DNA of 64,000 nucleotides from Duganella alba. Its GTDB lineage: Bacteria > Pseudomonadota > Gammaproteobacteria > Burkholderiales > Burkholderiaceae_D. A model generated the notes under the pieces. The model did no database searches, was not told the origin of the DNA, and saw only the letters and a program-made list of their open reading frames with translations. The translations under genes were made by a program, and so were the position numbers. Shown piece after piece: positions 1 through 8,585 of the stretch (within the stretch, counting starts at the first letter, position 1; each line of letters opens with the position of its first letter). The stretch spans positions 1-64,000 of the forward strand of contig NZ_WKJN01000015.1 of assembly GCF_009674495.1 (NCBI RefSeq), in the 5' to 3' direction.

Positions 1-164
1 CCGTCACCAGCATGCTGGCGCGCGCGCGCCACGTGCCGTCGTCGCCCGAGGCCGACGCCGCCCGCCGCCAGCGCGCCATCGCGCCGGAACTCCAGGGCAT
101 GAGCGCCGCCACCCGCCAGGCCTATGCCGCGCTGCGCCAGGCCCGCCACACTGCAGAAAAATAA
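1..164 (+). CDS. C-terminal fragment of an unidentified protein
   Basis: The window opens inside a reading frame that runs to a TAA at 162-164. The visible 53 residues end in RQARHTAEK and are rich in Ala and Arg, with no recognisable motif. The stop lies 4 bases before the ATG of the next gene, so the two are probably co-transcribed and this is likely another gene of the glycan island. The fragment is too short to name. Confidence 0.6.
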   Translation, partial: VTSMLARARHVPSSPEADAARRQRAIAPELQGMSAATRQAYAALRQARHTAEK

Positions 165-168
165 GACC

Positions 169-3153
169 ATGCGTATCGTTATCGACCTCCAGGCCTGCCA
201 GCGCAGCACTCCCGATGCGGCAGCGCTGCTGCACCTGGCGCAACAGATTGCCCGCAGCGCGGCGCCGCCGCAGCAAGTGGTGGTGGCGCTGAGCGACCGC
301 CATCCGGCCGCCATCATGCCGCTGCGCCACGCCTTCGCCGGGCTGGCCGAGGTGGTGCTGTACGAACTGCCGCCGCCGGACGGCGCCACGCCGGCCGACG
401 CGCCGTGGCTGGCGCGCGCCAGCGAACAGATCCGCGCCGCCTTCCTCGCCACGCTGCGGGCCGACCTGGTGTTCGCGCCCGGCCTCGATGCCGCGCTCGA
501 CGTGGCCGCCGTCAGCCCGCTGTTCGACAGCTACGCCACGCTGACCGCGCTGCCGGCCGCCGACGATGTCGCCGCCATCTGGCCGCTGTTCGAACAGGCC
601 GTGGCCGAGCACGCCGCCAACCTGGCCGCGACCAGCGCCGTGGCCGAGGGCAAGCCGCGCCTGGCCTACATCTCGCCGCTGCCGCCGGAAAAATCCGGTA
701 TCGCCGACTACAGCGCCGAACTGCTGCCGCAACTGGCGCGCCACTACCAGGTGGACGTGGTGATCGCCCAGCAGGACGTCAGCGACGCCTGGATCAAGGC
801 CGAACTGCCGCTGCGCGACCTGGCTTATTTCGAAGCTCACGCCGGCGACTACGACCGCGTGCTTTACCACTTCGGCAATTCGCCGATGCACCAGCACATG
901 TTCGGCCTGCTGGAGCGCCATCCCGGCATCGTCGTGCTGCACGATTTTTACCTGGGCAACCTGCTCGACCACATGCACCACAGCGGCCACAGCGCCGACG
1001 CCGGCGTGCAGGCGCTGTTCGAGTCGCACGGCTACAGCGGCCTGCGCGACCGCGCCGCCATCGGCCACCACGACGCGGTGTGGAAATACCCGTCCAACCG
1101 CGCGGTGCTGGACCAGGCCGACGGCGTCATCGTCCATTCGGAATTGCCGAAACGCCTGGCGGCCGACTGGTACGGCCCGGGCATGGCGGCGCAGTGGCGC
1201 GCCCTGCCCCTGCTGCGCGGCCTGGCCAGCGGCCTGCCGCGCGCCCAGGCGCGTCTGGCGGCCCGCCAGCGCCTGGGGCTCGATCCGTCGCGCTTCGTGG
1301 TGTGCGCCTTCGGCCTGCTCGGCCCGACCAAGCTGAACGCCGAACTGCTGAACGCCTGGCAAGCCTCCGAACTGGCGGCCGACAAGCAATGCCAGCTGGT
1401 ATTTGTCGGCGCGACCATTCCCGGCGCCTACTGCCGCGAGCTGTCGTCCGCCGTCAGCGCCCAGCGCCGCGTCAGCATCACCGGCTTCGTCAGCCACGAG
1501 GATTACCAGACCTGGCTGGCCGCCTGCGACGTCGCGGTGCAACTGCGCACCGATACGCGCGGCGAAACCTCGGCCGCCGTGCTGGACTGCCTGCTGCACG
1601 GTGTGCCGACCGTGGCCAACGCCCACGGCTCGACCGCCGAACTGCCGCCGGAGGTGCTGTCGCTGCTGCCGGACCGCTTTAGCCGCGAGGAGCTCGGCGA
1701 AGCGCTGCTGCGCCTGCGCGCCAACCCGACCCTGCGCGACAGCCTGAGCGCGGCCGGCGCCGCCTATGTGCGCGAACAGCATGCGCCCGGCCGCGTGGGC
1801 GACCTGTACCACGACACCATCGAATATTTCGCCCGCCACAGCGCGCCGCGCCACTACCGCCGCCTGCTGGCCGCGCTCGGCGCGCTCGACGGCGCCGCCA
1901 GCGACACCGCGCTGCGCCTGGCCGCTCAGGCGGTGGGCGCCAACCACCTGCCGCCGGGCCCGCGCCAGCTGTTCGTCGACATCTCGGCCATGGTGCAGAC
2001 CGACCTCAAGACCGGCATCCAGCGCGTGGTGCGCAGCATACTGATGGCGCTGATCGGCAAGCCGCCGGCCGGCTACCGCATCGAGCCGGTGTACAGCCCC
2101 GGCCGCGGCGAACCGTACCGCTACGCCCGCGCCTACATGCAGGACATGCTGCAGGCGCCGTTCGACATCGCCGACGACGCGCCGATCGACACCCGCGCCG
2201 GCGACCTGTTCCTCGGCCTCGACCTGATGATGCACGGCACCCAGCAGAACCGCGCCCAGTTCGAACGCATGCGCGCGCGCGGCGTGCAGATCTATTTCGT
2301 GGTGTACGACATCCTGCCGGTGCTGCGCCCGGACGTGTTCCCGTTCGGCGCCGAACCCGACTTCGCCGCCTGGCTCGACACCATCGCCGAACTGTCCGAC
2401 GGCCTGATGTGCATTTCGCGCTCGGTGGCGGACGAGCTGCGCGGCTGGCTGCTGGCGCGCCCGCCGCTGCCGCGCCAGACGCCGCTGCGCCTCGGCTATT
2501 TCCACCTCGGCGCCGACATCGACGCCAGCGCGCCCAGCACCGGCCTGCCGCCGGACGCCGACCAGCTGCTGGCCCAGCTGGCCAGCCAGCCGACCCTGCT
2601 GATGGTCGGCACGCTCGAGCCGCGCAAGGGCCACGCCCAGGCGCTGGCCGCCTTCGACCTGCTGTGGCGCCAGGGCGTCCAGGCCAACCTGGTGATCGTC
2701 GGCAAGCACGGCTGGATGGTCGACAAGCTGGCCAAGGACCTGCGCGAGCATCCGGAACAAGGCAAACAGCTGCATTGGTTGAGCGGCCTCTCGGACGAGA
2801 TGCTGTTAAAGCTCTACCATGCGGCATCGGGCCTGCTGATCGTCTCGGAAGGCGAGGGCTTCGGCCTGCCGCTGATCGAGGCGGCGCAGCACGGCCTGCC
2901 GATCGTGGCCCGCGACCTGCCGGTGTTCCGCGAAGTGGCGGGCGAGCACGCCACGTATTTCAGCGGTTTGACAGCCGAAGACTTGGCCGCTACCATGCGC
3001 GCTTGGCTGGATTTATTGCAAAAAAATAAAGCGCCACAGTCGGCCGGCATGCCGTGGCTGACCTGGGAACAAAGCGCCCAGGCGCTGTTGAGCGCGATGC
3101 TGGCTCCCGAATGGCAACATCTGATCCACCCTGAAGAACAACAACTATCATGA
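169..3153 (+). CDS. Double-domain GT4 glycosyltransferase (994 aa)
   Basis: The protein starts MRIVIDLQACQRS, typical of large GT4-containing glycosyltransferases of polysaccharide clusters. I chose the ATG at 169 over an in-frame ATG at 124, which would overlap the preceding gene. It carries two GT-B modules. The first runs from about residue 164 (AYISPLPPEKSGIADYS) to 560. The second starts near 598 (LFVDISAM) and has the VGTLEPRKG strand near 810 and the EGFGLPLIEA donor-binding motif near 894. It should act in the cytoplasm, transferring two sugars from nucleotide donors to a growing glycan. No membrane segment is visible. Its last bases overlap the next gene by 4 (ATGA), indicating translational coupling. 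The sugars are unknown. Confidence 0.88.
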   Translation: MRIVIDLQACQRSTPDAAALLHLAQQIARSAAPPQQVVVALSDRHPAAIMPLRHAFAGLAEVVLYELPPPDGATPADAPWLARASEQIRAAFLATLRADLVFAPGLDAALDVAAVSPLFDSYATLTALPAADDVAAIWPLFEQAVAEHAANLAATSAVAEGKPRLAYISPLPPEKSGIADYSAELLPQLARHYQVDVVIAQQDVSDAWIKAELPLRDLAYFEAHAGDYDRVLYHFGNSPMHQHMFGLLERHPGIVVLHDFYLGNLLDHMHHSGHSADAGVQALFESHGYSGLRDRAAIGHHDAVWKYPSNRAVLDQADGVIVHSELPKRLAADWYGPGMAAQWRALPLLRGLASGLPRAQARLAARQRLGLDPSRFVVCAFGLLGPTKLNAELLNAWQASELAADKQCQLVFVGATIPGAYCRELSSAVSAQRRVSITGFVSHEDYQTWLAACDVAVQLRTDTRGETSAAVLDCLLHGVPTVANAHGSTAELPPEVLSLLPDRFSREELGEALLRLRANPTLRDSLSAAGAAYVREQHAPGRVGDLYHDTIEYFARHSAPRHYRRLLAALGALDGAASDTALRLAAQAVGANHLPPGPRQLFVDISAMVQTDLKTGIQRVVRSILMALIGKPPAGYRIEPVYSPGRGEPYRYARAYMQDMLQAPFDIADDAPIDTRAGDLFLGLDLMMHGTQQNRAQFERMRARGVQIYFVVYDILPVLRPDVFPFGAEPDFAAWLDTIAELSDGLMCISRSVADELRGWLLARPPLPRQTPLRLGYFHLGADIDASAPSTGLPPDADQLLAQLASQPTLLMVGTLEPRKGHAQALAAFDLLWRQGVQANLVIVGKHGWMVDKLAKDLREHPEQGKQLHWLSGLSDEMLLKLYHAASGLLIVSEGEGFGLPLIEAAQHGLPIVARDLPVFREVAGEHATYFSGLTAEDLAATMRAWLDLLQKNKAPQSAGMPWLTWEQSAQALLSAMLAPEWQHLIHPEEQQLS

Positions 3154-3845
3154 TTATTGGAAACGGCCTGTTGGCCCAGGCGTTCAAGGCCTACATCCCG
3201 GCGTTTGCCGAAGAGCACGACCTGCTGGTGTTCGCCTCCGGCGTCTCGAACTCGCAGGAGCGCGCGCCCGAGCCGTATGCCCGCGAGCGCGCGCTGCTGG
3301 AAGAGGCGCTGGACCTGGACCGCTTCGTGCTGTACTTCAGCACCTGCTCGGTGTCCGATCCCGAGCTGTCGCACATGCCGTATGTCCAGCACAAAAAGGC
3401 CATGGAAGCGCTGATCATGGAGCGCGCCCGCCGCAAGGCGATTTTCCGCCTGCCGCAGGTGGTCGGCGCCACGCCCAATCCGCACACCCTGACCAACTAT
3501 CTGTACGAACAGATCAGCACCGGCGCCCGCTTCAAGGTCTGGCTGCACGCGCGCCGCAACCTGATCGACGTGGCCGACGTGGCCTCGATCGTCTGCCACC
3601 TGGTGGAAAACCATGCGGCCGACGGCATTGTCACCAATGTCGCCAGCCCGGCCTCGACCGGCATCCAGCAGCTGGTGCACATCTTTGAAGAGGTGCTCGA
3701 CAAGCGCGCCAACTACGAGAGCGTGGACGCCGGCGCCAGCTACGACATCGAAGCCGAGCTGGCGCTGAAGACCGCCACCGAGGCCGGCATCACCTTCGGC
3801 CCCGACTACGTGACCAACCTGATAAGGAAATACTATGGCCGCTGA
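3150..3845 (+). CDS. Short NAD(P)-binding epimerase/reductase-like protein (231 aa)
   Basis: This is a Rossmann-type protein opening with a nucleotide-binding loop at once (MIIGNGLLAQAF, GxGxxA). It has a STCSV segment near residue 68 and a YVQHKK segment near 80, matching the S and YxxxK of the extended SDR (NAD-dependent epimerase/dehydratase) family. At 231 aa it is shorter than the usual 300 or more, with the first beta-alpha unit trimmed. It overlaps the GT4 gene by 4 bases and the next GT2 gene by 11. A role in nucleotide-sugar or lipid-linked sugar modification is inferred from context. The substrate is unknown. Confidence 0.75.
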   Translation: MIIGNGLLAQAFKAYIPAFAEEHDLLVFASGVSNSQERAPEPYARERALLEEALDLDRFVLYFSTCSVSDPELSHMPYVQHKKAMEALIMERARRKAIFRLPQVVGATPNPHTLTNYLYEQISTGARFKVWLHARRNLIDVADVASIVCHLVENHAADGIVTNVASPASTGIQQLVHIFEEVLDKRANYESVDAGASYDIEAELALKTATEAGITFGPDYVTNLIRKYYGR

Positions 3846-4833
3846 TCTGCCCCTGCCGCCGGCCGCCGCGCTGGCGCTGTCCTTCGTGATCCCGGTGTAC
3901 GGCAGCGAGAAGGTGCTGCCGGAGCTGGTGTCGCGCCTGCAGGCCGTGCTCGACACGCTGCCGGCGGTGCGCGGCAGCTACGAGGTGATCTTTGTCTGCG
4001 ACCGCTCGCCGGACCGCAGCTGGCACGTGATCCAGCAATTGTCGGCGCAATACCCGTGGGTGCGCGGCATCCTGCTGCGCATGAACGCCGGCCAGCACAA
4101 CGCCCTGATGGCCGGCTTCGCCCAGGCGCGCGGCGCCATCGTCATGACCATGGACGACGACCTGCAGCACGCGCCGTCGGACATCCCGGCCCTGCTCGAC
4201 GAGCTGGCCAGCGGCCGCGACGTGGTCTACGCCCGCTTCAAGAACCGCAAGCACGCCTCGTGGAAGATCGCCGGCAGCCGCCTGAACGACATGGTCGCCG
4301 GCTACCTGATGCAAAAGCCGAAAGGCCTGTACCTGTCGCCGTTCCGCGCCATGCGCGCCGAGATCGTGCGCGACATCCTGCGCTACCGCGGCCCGTATGT
4401 GTATGTCGACGGCCTGCTGCTGTCGGTCACGCGCAACATCGGCACGGTCGACGTCGAACACCACGACCGCTTTGCCGGCGACAGCGGCTACAGCCTGCGC
4501 AAGTCGATTTCGCTGTGGCTCAAGATGGCCACCAGCTTCTCGATCGTGCCGCTGCGCCTGACCTCGTTTGCGGGCCTGTTCCTGGCCGGCCTCGGCTTCC
4601 TGCTGGCCATCCTGCTGATCATCCAGAAGTTCACCATCGACAAGATGCCGATCGGCTGGTCGTCGCTGATCGTCACCATCCTGATCATCGGCGGCGCCCA
4701 GCTGGTGGCGCTGGGCATGCTCGGCGAATACCTGGGCCGCGTGCTGCTGACGCTGAACTCGCGCCCGCAATACGTGATCGGCGACAGCATCGGCCTGCTG
4801 GCCGCCGACGACCAGAACCACAAGGACCTCTGA
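3835..4833 (+). CDS. GT2 polyprenyl-phosphate glycosyltransferase, GtrB/ArnC/DPM1-like (332 aa)
   Basis: The N-terminal GT-A domain starts at SFVIPVYGSEKVLPEL and carries the metal-binding acidic motif MTMDDDLQHAP at about residues 105-113. Two hydrophobic C-terminal segments (about 238-265 and 278-302) anchor it in the inner membrane, as in GtrB and ArnC. Proteins of this family load one sugar from a nucleotide donor onto undecaprenyl phosphate on the cytoplasmic face. The stop overlaps the ATG of a GtrA-like gene (TGATG), a pairing typical of this system. The sugar cannot be read from sequence. Confidence 0.9.
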   Translation: MAADLPLPPAAALALSFVIPVYGSEKVLPELVSRLQAVLDTLPAVRGSYEVIFVCDRSPDRSWHVIQQLSAQYPWVRGILLRMNAGQHNALMAGFAQARGAIVMTMDDDLQHAPSDIPALLDELASGRDVVYARFKNRKHASWKIAGSRLNDMVAGYLMQKPKGLYLSPFRAMRAEIVRDILRYRGPYVYVDGLLLSVTRNIGTVDVEHHDRFAGDSGYSLRKSISLWLKMATSFSIVPLRLTSFAGLFLAGLGFLLAILLIIQKFTIDKMPIGWSSLIVTILIIGGAQLVALGMLGEYLGRVLLTLNSRPQYVIGDSIGLLAADDQNHKDL

Positions 4834-5234
4834 TGCAACAATTCCTTCTGTATTGCCTGTGCGGCGGCATGGGCGTGAGCACCGACTACGCGGTGTACTA
4901 CCTCAGCTATACCGCCGGCATGTGGTACCAGGGCGCCAACGGCCTCGGCTACCTGGCCGGCACGCTGATGAGCTTTTTCCTGAACCGCATCTTCACCTTC
5001 GGCATGCGCGACCGCACGCTGCAGCGCCTGGCCATGTTCCTCGGCGTGGCCGCGGTCGGCTTCGGCGCCTCGGCGCTGCTGCTGTGGGCGCTGGTGCAGT
5101 TTGCCGGCGTCGATCCGCGCATCGCCAAGCTGATCACGCTGCCGATGGTGGTGGTGCTGCAATTCACGCTGAACCGCCGCCTGACCTTCAACGCCAAGAG
5201 CGCCGCCCCGGCCGCCGTTCCTTCCCAACATTGA
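4833..5234 (+). CDS. GtrA-like membrane protein, putative undecaprenyl-phosphate-sugar flippase (133 aa)
   Basis: This small four-helix membrane protein begins MQQFLLYCLCGGMGVSTDY and has the GtrA-family arginine and asparagine positions in SFFLNRIFTFG (about 49-59) and QFTLNRRLTF (about 110-119). GtrA proteins are thought to move undecaprenyl-phosphate-linked sugar to the periplasmic side. The start is the ATG at 4833, overlapping the stop of the GT2 gene by one base. Nine bases separate it from the following flavoprotein gene, so this is one operon. Confidence 0.88.
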   Translation: MQQFLLYCLCGGMGVSTDYAVYYLSYTAGMWYQGANGLGYLAGTLMSFFLNRIFTFGMRDRTLQRLAMFLGVAAVGFGASALLLWALVQFAGVDPRIAKLITLPMVVVLQFTLNRRLTFNAKSAAPAAVPSQH

Positions 5235-5243
5235 GATCGCTTT

Positions 5244-6563
5244 ATGACACAGCAATTTGACGCAGTAATCGTCGGCGCCGGCTTCACCGGCCTGACCTCG
5301 GCCCTGGCGCTGGCGCGCGCCGGCAAAAAAGTGGTGGTGCTGGACGGCGACACCACGCCGGGCGGCCTGGCCGGCACCTTTGAGTTCAAGGATGGCGTGA
5401 CCATCGAGAAGTTCTACCACCACTGGTTCGACAACGACGTCTACGTGCCCGAGCTGGTCAAGGAACTGGGCATGGAGGGCGACGTCGTCATCATGCCGTC
5501 GAAGACCGGCATGTACTTCAACGGCAAGCACTGGAGCCTGTCGACGCCGCTGGACCTGCTGCGCTTCTCGCCGCTGCCCTTCCTCGACCGCATCCGCCTC
5601 GGCCTGATGGTGCTGAAGGTGCGCAAGGTCAAGGACTGGAAGGCGATCGAGCACCTGACCATCCAGGAATGGCTGGAGCCGCTGTGCGGCAAGAACGCCT
5701 ACCGCGTGGTGTGGAAGCCGCTGATCGAGAACAAGTTCAATGTCTACCAGGACGCCATCAACGCGGTCTGGATGTGGAAGAAGCTGGTGCTGCGCGGCTC
5801 GACCCGCGACGCCAAGGGCGGCGAGCAGCTGGCCTACTTCAAGGGCGGCTTCGGCCGCCTGGCCGAAGCGATGGCGGCCGAGATCCGCAAGCTGGGCGGC
5901 GAGATCCGCTACGGCGCGCCGGTCACCGGCGTGCAGGCCGACGGCGGCAGGCTGCGCGCCGTGACCACCGCCGACGGCGCCGTCGACGGCAAGGAATTCC
6001 TGTTCACGCCGGCCTTCCCGATCATCGCCAACATCTTCGAGGGCAACGCCGACGCCGCCTGGCTGCAGCGCCTGCGCCGCGTCAAGTACCTCGGCAACGT
6101 CTGCCTGGTGCTGGAACTGGACCGCAGCCTGTCGGACACCTACTGGATCAACGTCAACGACCCGGGCTTCCCGTTTGTCGGCGTGATCGAGCACACCAAC
6201 TTCGACAGCCCGGCCAACTACGACGGCAAGCACATCGTGTTCCTGTCGCGCTACCTGGCCAAGGAAGATCCGCTGTGGGCCGCCGGCGATAACGACTACC
6301 TGGACTTCGCGCTGGGCCACCTGCAGCGCATGTTCCCCGACATGCAGCGCAGCTGGATCCAGGACTTCCGCATCTGGCGCGCCGAGTTCGCGCAGCCGGT
6401 CACCGAAGTCGGTTACTCGCAATACGTGCCGGGCCGCGACACGCCGTACAGCAACGCCACCATCAGCACCATGGCGCAGATCTATCCGGAAGACCGCGGC
6501 ACCAACTACGCCATCCGCGAAGGCAAGGCCGTGGCCAAGCTGATCGCCGCCAAGCTGGCCTGA
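5244..6563 (+). CDS. FAD-dependent amine-oxidase-fold oxidoreductase of the glycan cluster (439 aa)
   Basis: A dinucleotide-binding motif opens the protein (AVIVGAGFTGL, residues about 6-16), followed by VVVLDGDTTPGG. This is the pattern of the NAD(P)/FAD amine oxidase family, which includes protoporphyrinogen oxidase-like and UDP-galactopyranose mutase-like proteins. A second FAD-contact segment lies at the C-terminus (NYAIREGKAVAKLIA). Members of this group next to GT2 and GtrA genes are common in polysaccharide loci, but their reaction is mostly unproven. A role in modifying a lipid-linked sugar is inference. The predicted site is cytoplasmic. Confidence 0.8.
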   Translation: MTQQFDAVIVGAGFTGLTSALALARAGKKVVVLDGDTTPGGLAGTFEFKDGVTIEKFYHHWFDNDVYVPELVKELGMEGDVVIMPSKTGMYFNGKHWSLSTPLDLLRFSPLPFLDRIRLGLMVLKVRKVKDWKAIEHLTIQEWLEPLCGKNAYRVVWKPLIENKFNVYQDAINAVWMWKKLVLRGSTRDAKGGEQLAYFKGGFGRLAEAMAAEIRKLGGEIRYGAPVTGVQADGGRLRAVTTADGAVDGKEFLFTPAFPIIANIFEGNADAAWLQRLRRVKYLGNVCLVLELDRSLSDTYWINVNDPGFPFVGVIEHTNFDSPANYDGKHIVFLSRYLAKEDPLWAAGDNDYLDFALGHLQRMFPDMQRSWIQDFRIWRAEFAQPVTEVGYSQYVPGRDTPYSNATISTMAQIYPEDRGTNYAIREGKAVAKLIAAKLA

Positions 6564-6569
6564 TCCGGC

Positions 6570-8561
6570 GTGCGCACCGAGCTTCAGCAAGACGTCCGCT
6601 CGTTCTGGCTGCGCACGCTGCCGCTGCTGCTGTGCGGCCTGCTGCTGGTGGCCCGGCTGGCGGACGCCCTGTGGTCCGACTCGGTCGACCTGGCCCACCA
6701 CTACGCGCTGGCCGCCCGGCTGGCGCAGCACTGGGTGCTGCCGGCCGCCTACGACCCCAGCCTGGGGGAAATGAATGTCTACCCGAGCGGCGCCCACCTG
6801 CTGGCGGCGCTGGTCGGCCGTGTGGCCAACTCCACGCTGCTGGGCCTGCAACTGACGGCCTGCGCCGCCGTTGTGGCCATCTGGGTGGTGCTCTTGCTGT
6901 TCCTGCGCCAGTTGCCGGCGCGCGCCGCCGTCCTCAGCGGCGTGACGCTGCTGGCCCTGCTGCTGCTCAACCGCCATCTGCAATGGCTGGTACCGCATGG
7001 CGGCGAACTGGTCACCAATTTCTTCTACGCGCAGCTGACGGCCCAGGCCGGCGCGCTGCTGGCGATGCTGGCGGCGCTGGCCATCGAGCGCGCCGGCTTG
7101 CCGGCGTGGTGGCGCTACCTGCTGCTGCTGGCCGCGATCCAGGTCCTGTGCAGCGTCCACCTGATGCCGGCGCTGGAACTGCTGGCAGTGCTGGGACTGG
7201 GTTGCGCGCTGGATCTGCTGCCGCTGGCGGGACGCCAGCGCCGCCAGTCCGCCGCGCCGCTGGCCCGGCTGCGCGCGGTCCTGCCTGCCCTGCTGGCGCC
7301 GCTGATCGGCGCACTGCTGCTGGTGCGCCATCCGGGCTACGCCGTGATGCGCTCGCTCAGCGACCATGACGGCGGCATATTTCTCCATAATCTGAACAGT
7401 CCGCTGGCGCTGGGCCTGTATGCCGGCGGCGTGCTGCTGCTGTCCCTGATCATGCTGTACAGCTGGCGCCAGGCGCCGGCCGGCGAAGCGGCGCGTCACG
7501 CGCTGGGACTCAAATATATCGGCCTGTACGGCGGCGCCTGCGCACTGATGTGCGTGCTGCAATCGCTGGCGCTGCTGTTCCACGTCGGCACCGACTACGC
7601 GGTCAAGAAATACGTGTACGCCCTGCACACGTCGCTGCTGCTGGAGTTGTGCATGGTGCCGGCGCTGCTGCTGGCCTGGCACCGCCGGACGGCGCTGTAT
7701 CCGACGCCGGCCCGCAAGCTAGCCTGGGGCCAGGCCGCCCGGCTGCTGTCGCCGCTGCTGCTGGCGCTGGCGGTGCTGCAGCAGCTGTCGCCGCGCATAC
7801 CCCATGCCGACACCTCGACGCTGGTCCGCCTGGAGCAGCAGCTGACCACCGTGCGCGACCTGCGCCTGGCCGAACCGGCCGGCCGCTACACCTATGCGGC
7901 GCGGCTGGGCGTGAGTCCGGCCTACGCCTATATGTTCAGCATCGGCGTGTTTGGCGTACCGCGCGACAACAACGCCGGCGACCTGCTGGGCGACCGCATT
8001 CCCGGCGACCTGGCCCAGGTCGGCCACCTGCTGACCATCGCCAGCCTGGCCGAGGCCCAGCCGTACGCGCGCTGTCGTCAGGTTGACAGTCCGGCCGGCC
8101 TGGCGCTGCTGGATGGCGCCTGCCTGCAGGCGGAAATCAGCCCGCCGGAGCAGCATATCGCGCTGACCGACAAGAATCCGGCGATGCTGTGCCAGCTGAC
8201 GGGCTTTTCCGCGCCGGAACAGAACGGCAGCTGGAGCAGCGCCAAAACCGCGGTGATCGCCTGCCCGGTGCCCAAGCGGGTCGCCGGCAAGCCGCCGACG
8301 CTGGCGGTACTGGCCACCCAGGCCTTTCTTGAGTCCCTGCCGCTGCAGCGGCTGGAGATCCGCGTCAACGGCGCGGCGCCGGCCACTTTCCGCTATGACG
8401 CGGCGACGCCGGCCCGTCTGCTGGAATTGCCGCTGCCGGCCAACGCCACAGCGCTGACGCTGACCTTGTCGCTGCCGGACGCCCGCTCGCCGCAGGCGCT
8501 GGGCCTGGGGACCGACCAGCGCGAATTGGGCGTGATGGTCCGCTCCATCTCCTTCCACTAA
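6570..8561 (+). CDS. Large polytopic membrane protein, GT-C-like, paralogue of the next gene (663 aa)
   Basis: The start is a GTG at 6570, six bases after the flavoprotein stop. About ten to twelve hydrophobic segments fill residues 13-410, followed by a mostly soluble C-terminal domain of some 240 residues that ends DQRELGVMVRSISFH. The first outer loop has HHYALAARLAQHW and a conserved block SLGEMNVYPSGAHL. An acidic residue in the first periplasmic loop, before a multi-helix body and a soluble tail, is the general plan of GT-C lipid-sugar-dependent transferases. I do not recognise a named family, so GT-C is an inference from topology and from the GT2/GtrA neighbours. Confidence 0.7.
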   Translation: MRTELQQDVRSFWLRTLPLLLCGLLLVARLADALWSDSVDLAHHYALAARLAQHWVLPAAYDPSLGEMNVYPSGAHLLAALVGRVANSTLLGLQLTACAAVVAIWVVLLLFLRQLPARAAVLSGVTLLALLLLNRHLQWLVPHGGELVTNFFYAQLTAQAGALLAMLAALAIERAGLPAWWRYLLLLAAIQVLCSVHLMPALELLAVLGLGCALDLLPLAGRQRRQSAAPLARLRAVLPALLAPLIGALLLVRHPGYAVMRSLSDHDGGIFLHNLNSPLALGLYAGGVLLLSLIMLYSWRQAPAGEAARHALGLKYIGLYGGACALMCVLQSLALLFHVGTDYAVKKYVYALHTSLLLELCMVPALLLAWHRRTALYPTPARKLAWGQAARLLSPLLLALAVLQQLSPRIPHADTSTLVRLEQQLTTVRDLRLAEPAGRYTYAARLGVSPAYAYMFSIGVFGVPRDNNAGDLLGDRIPGDLAQVGHLLTIASLAEAQPYARCRQVDSPAGLALLDGACLQAEISPPEQHIALTDKNPAMLCQLTGFSAPEQNGSWSSAKTAVIACPVPKRVAGKPPTLAVLATQAFLESLPLQRLEIRVNGAAPATFRYDAATPARLLELPLPANATALTLTLSLPDARSPQALGLGTDQRELGVMVRSISFH

Positions 8562-8585
8562 AGTCAACCTCCAACCAGGCGCACC

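Noticed and set aside
4..2775. Long open frame on the - strand opposite the GT4 gene (over 900 codons)
   Set aside because: It mirrors the codon bias of the real gene in GC-rich DNA, is low-complexity (Ala, Arg, Gln, His, Val) and matches no family.
4488..7682. Open frame of about 1060 codons on the - strand across the GT2 to membrane-protein genes
   Set aside because: It crosses four well-supported + strand genes and its product is low-complexity (Gln, Ala, Arg, His).
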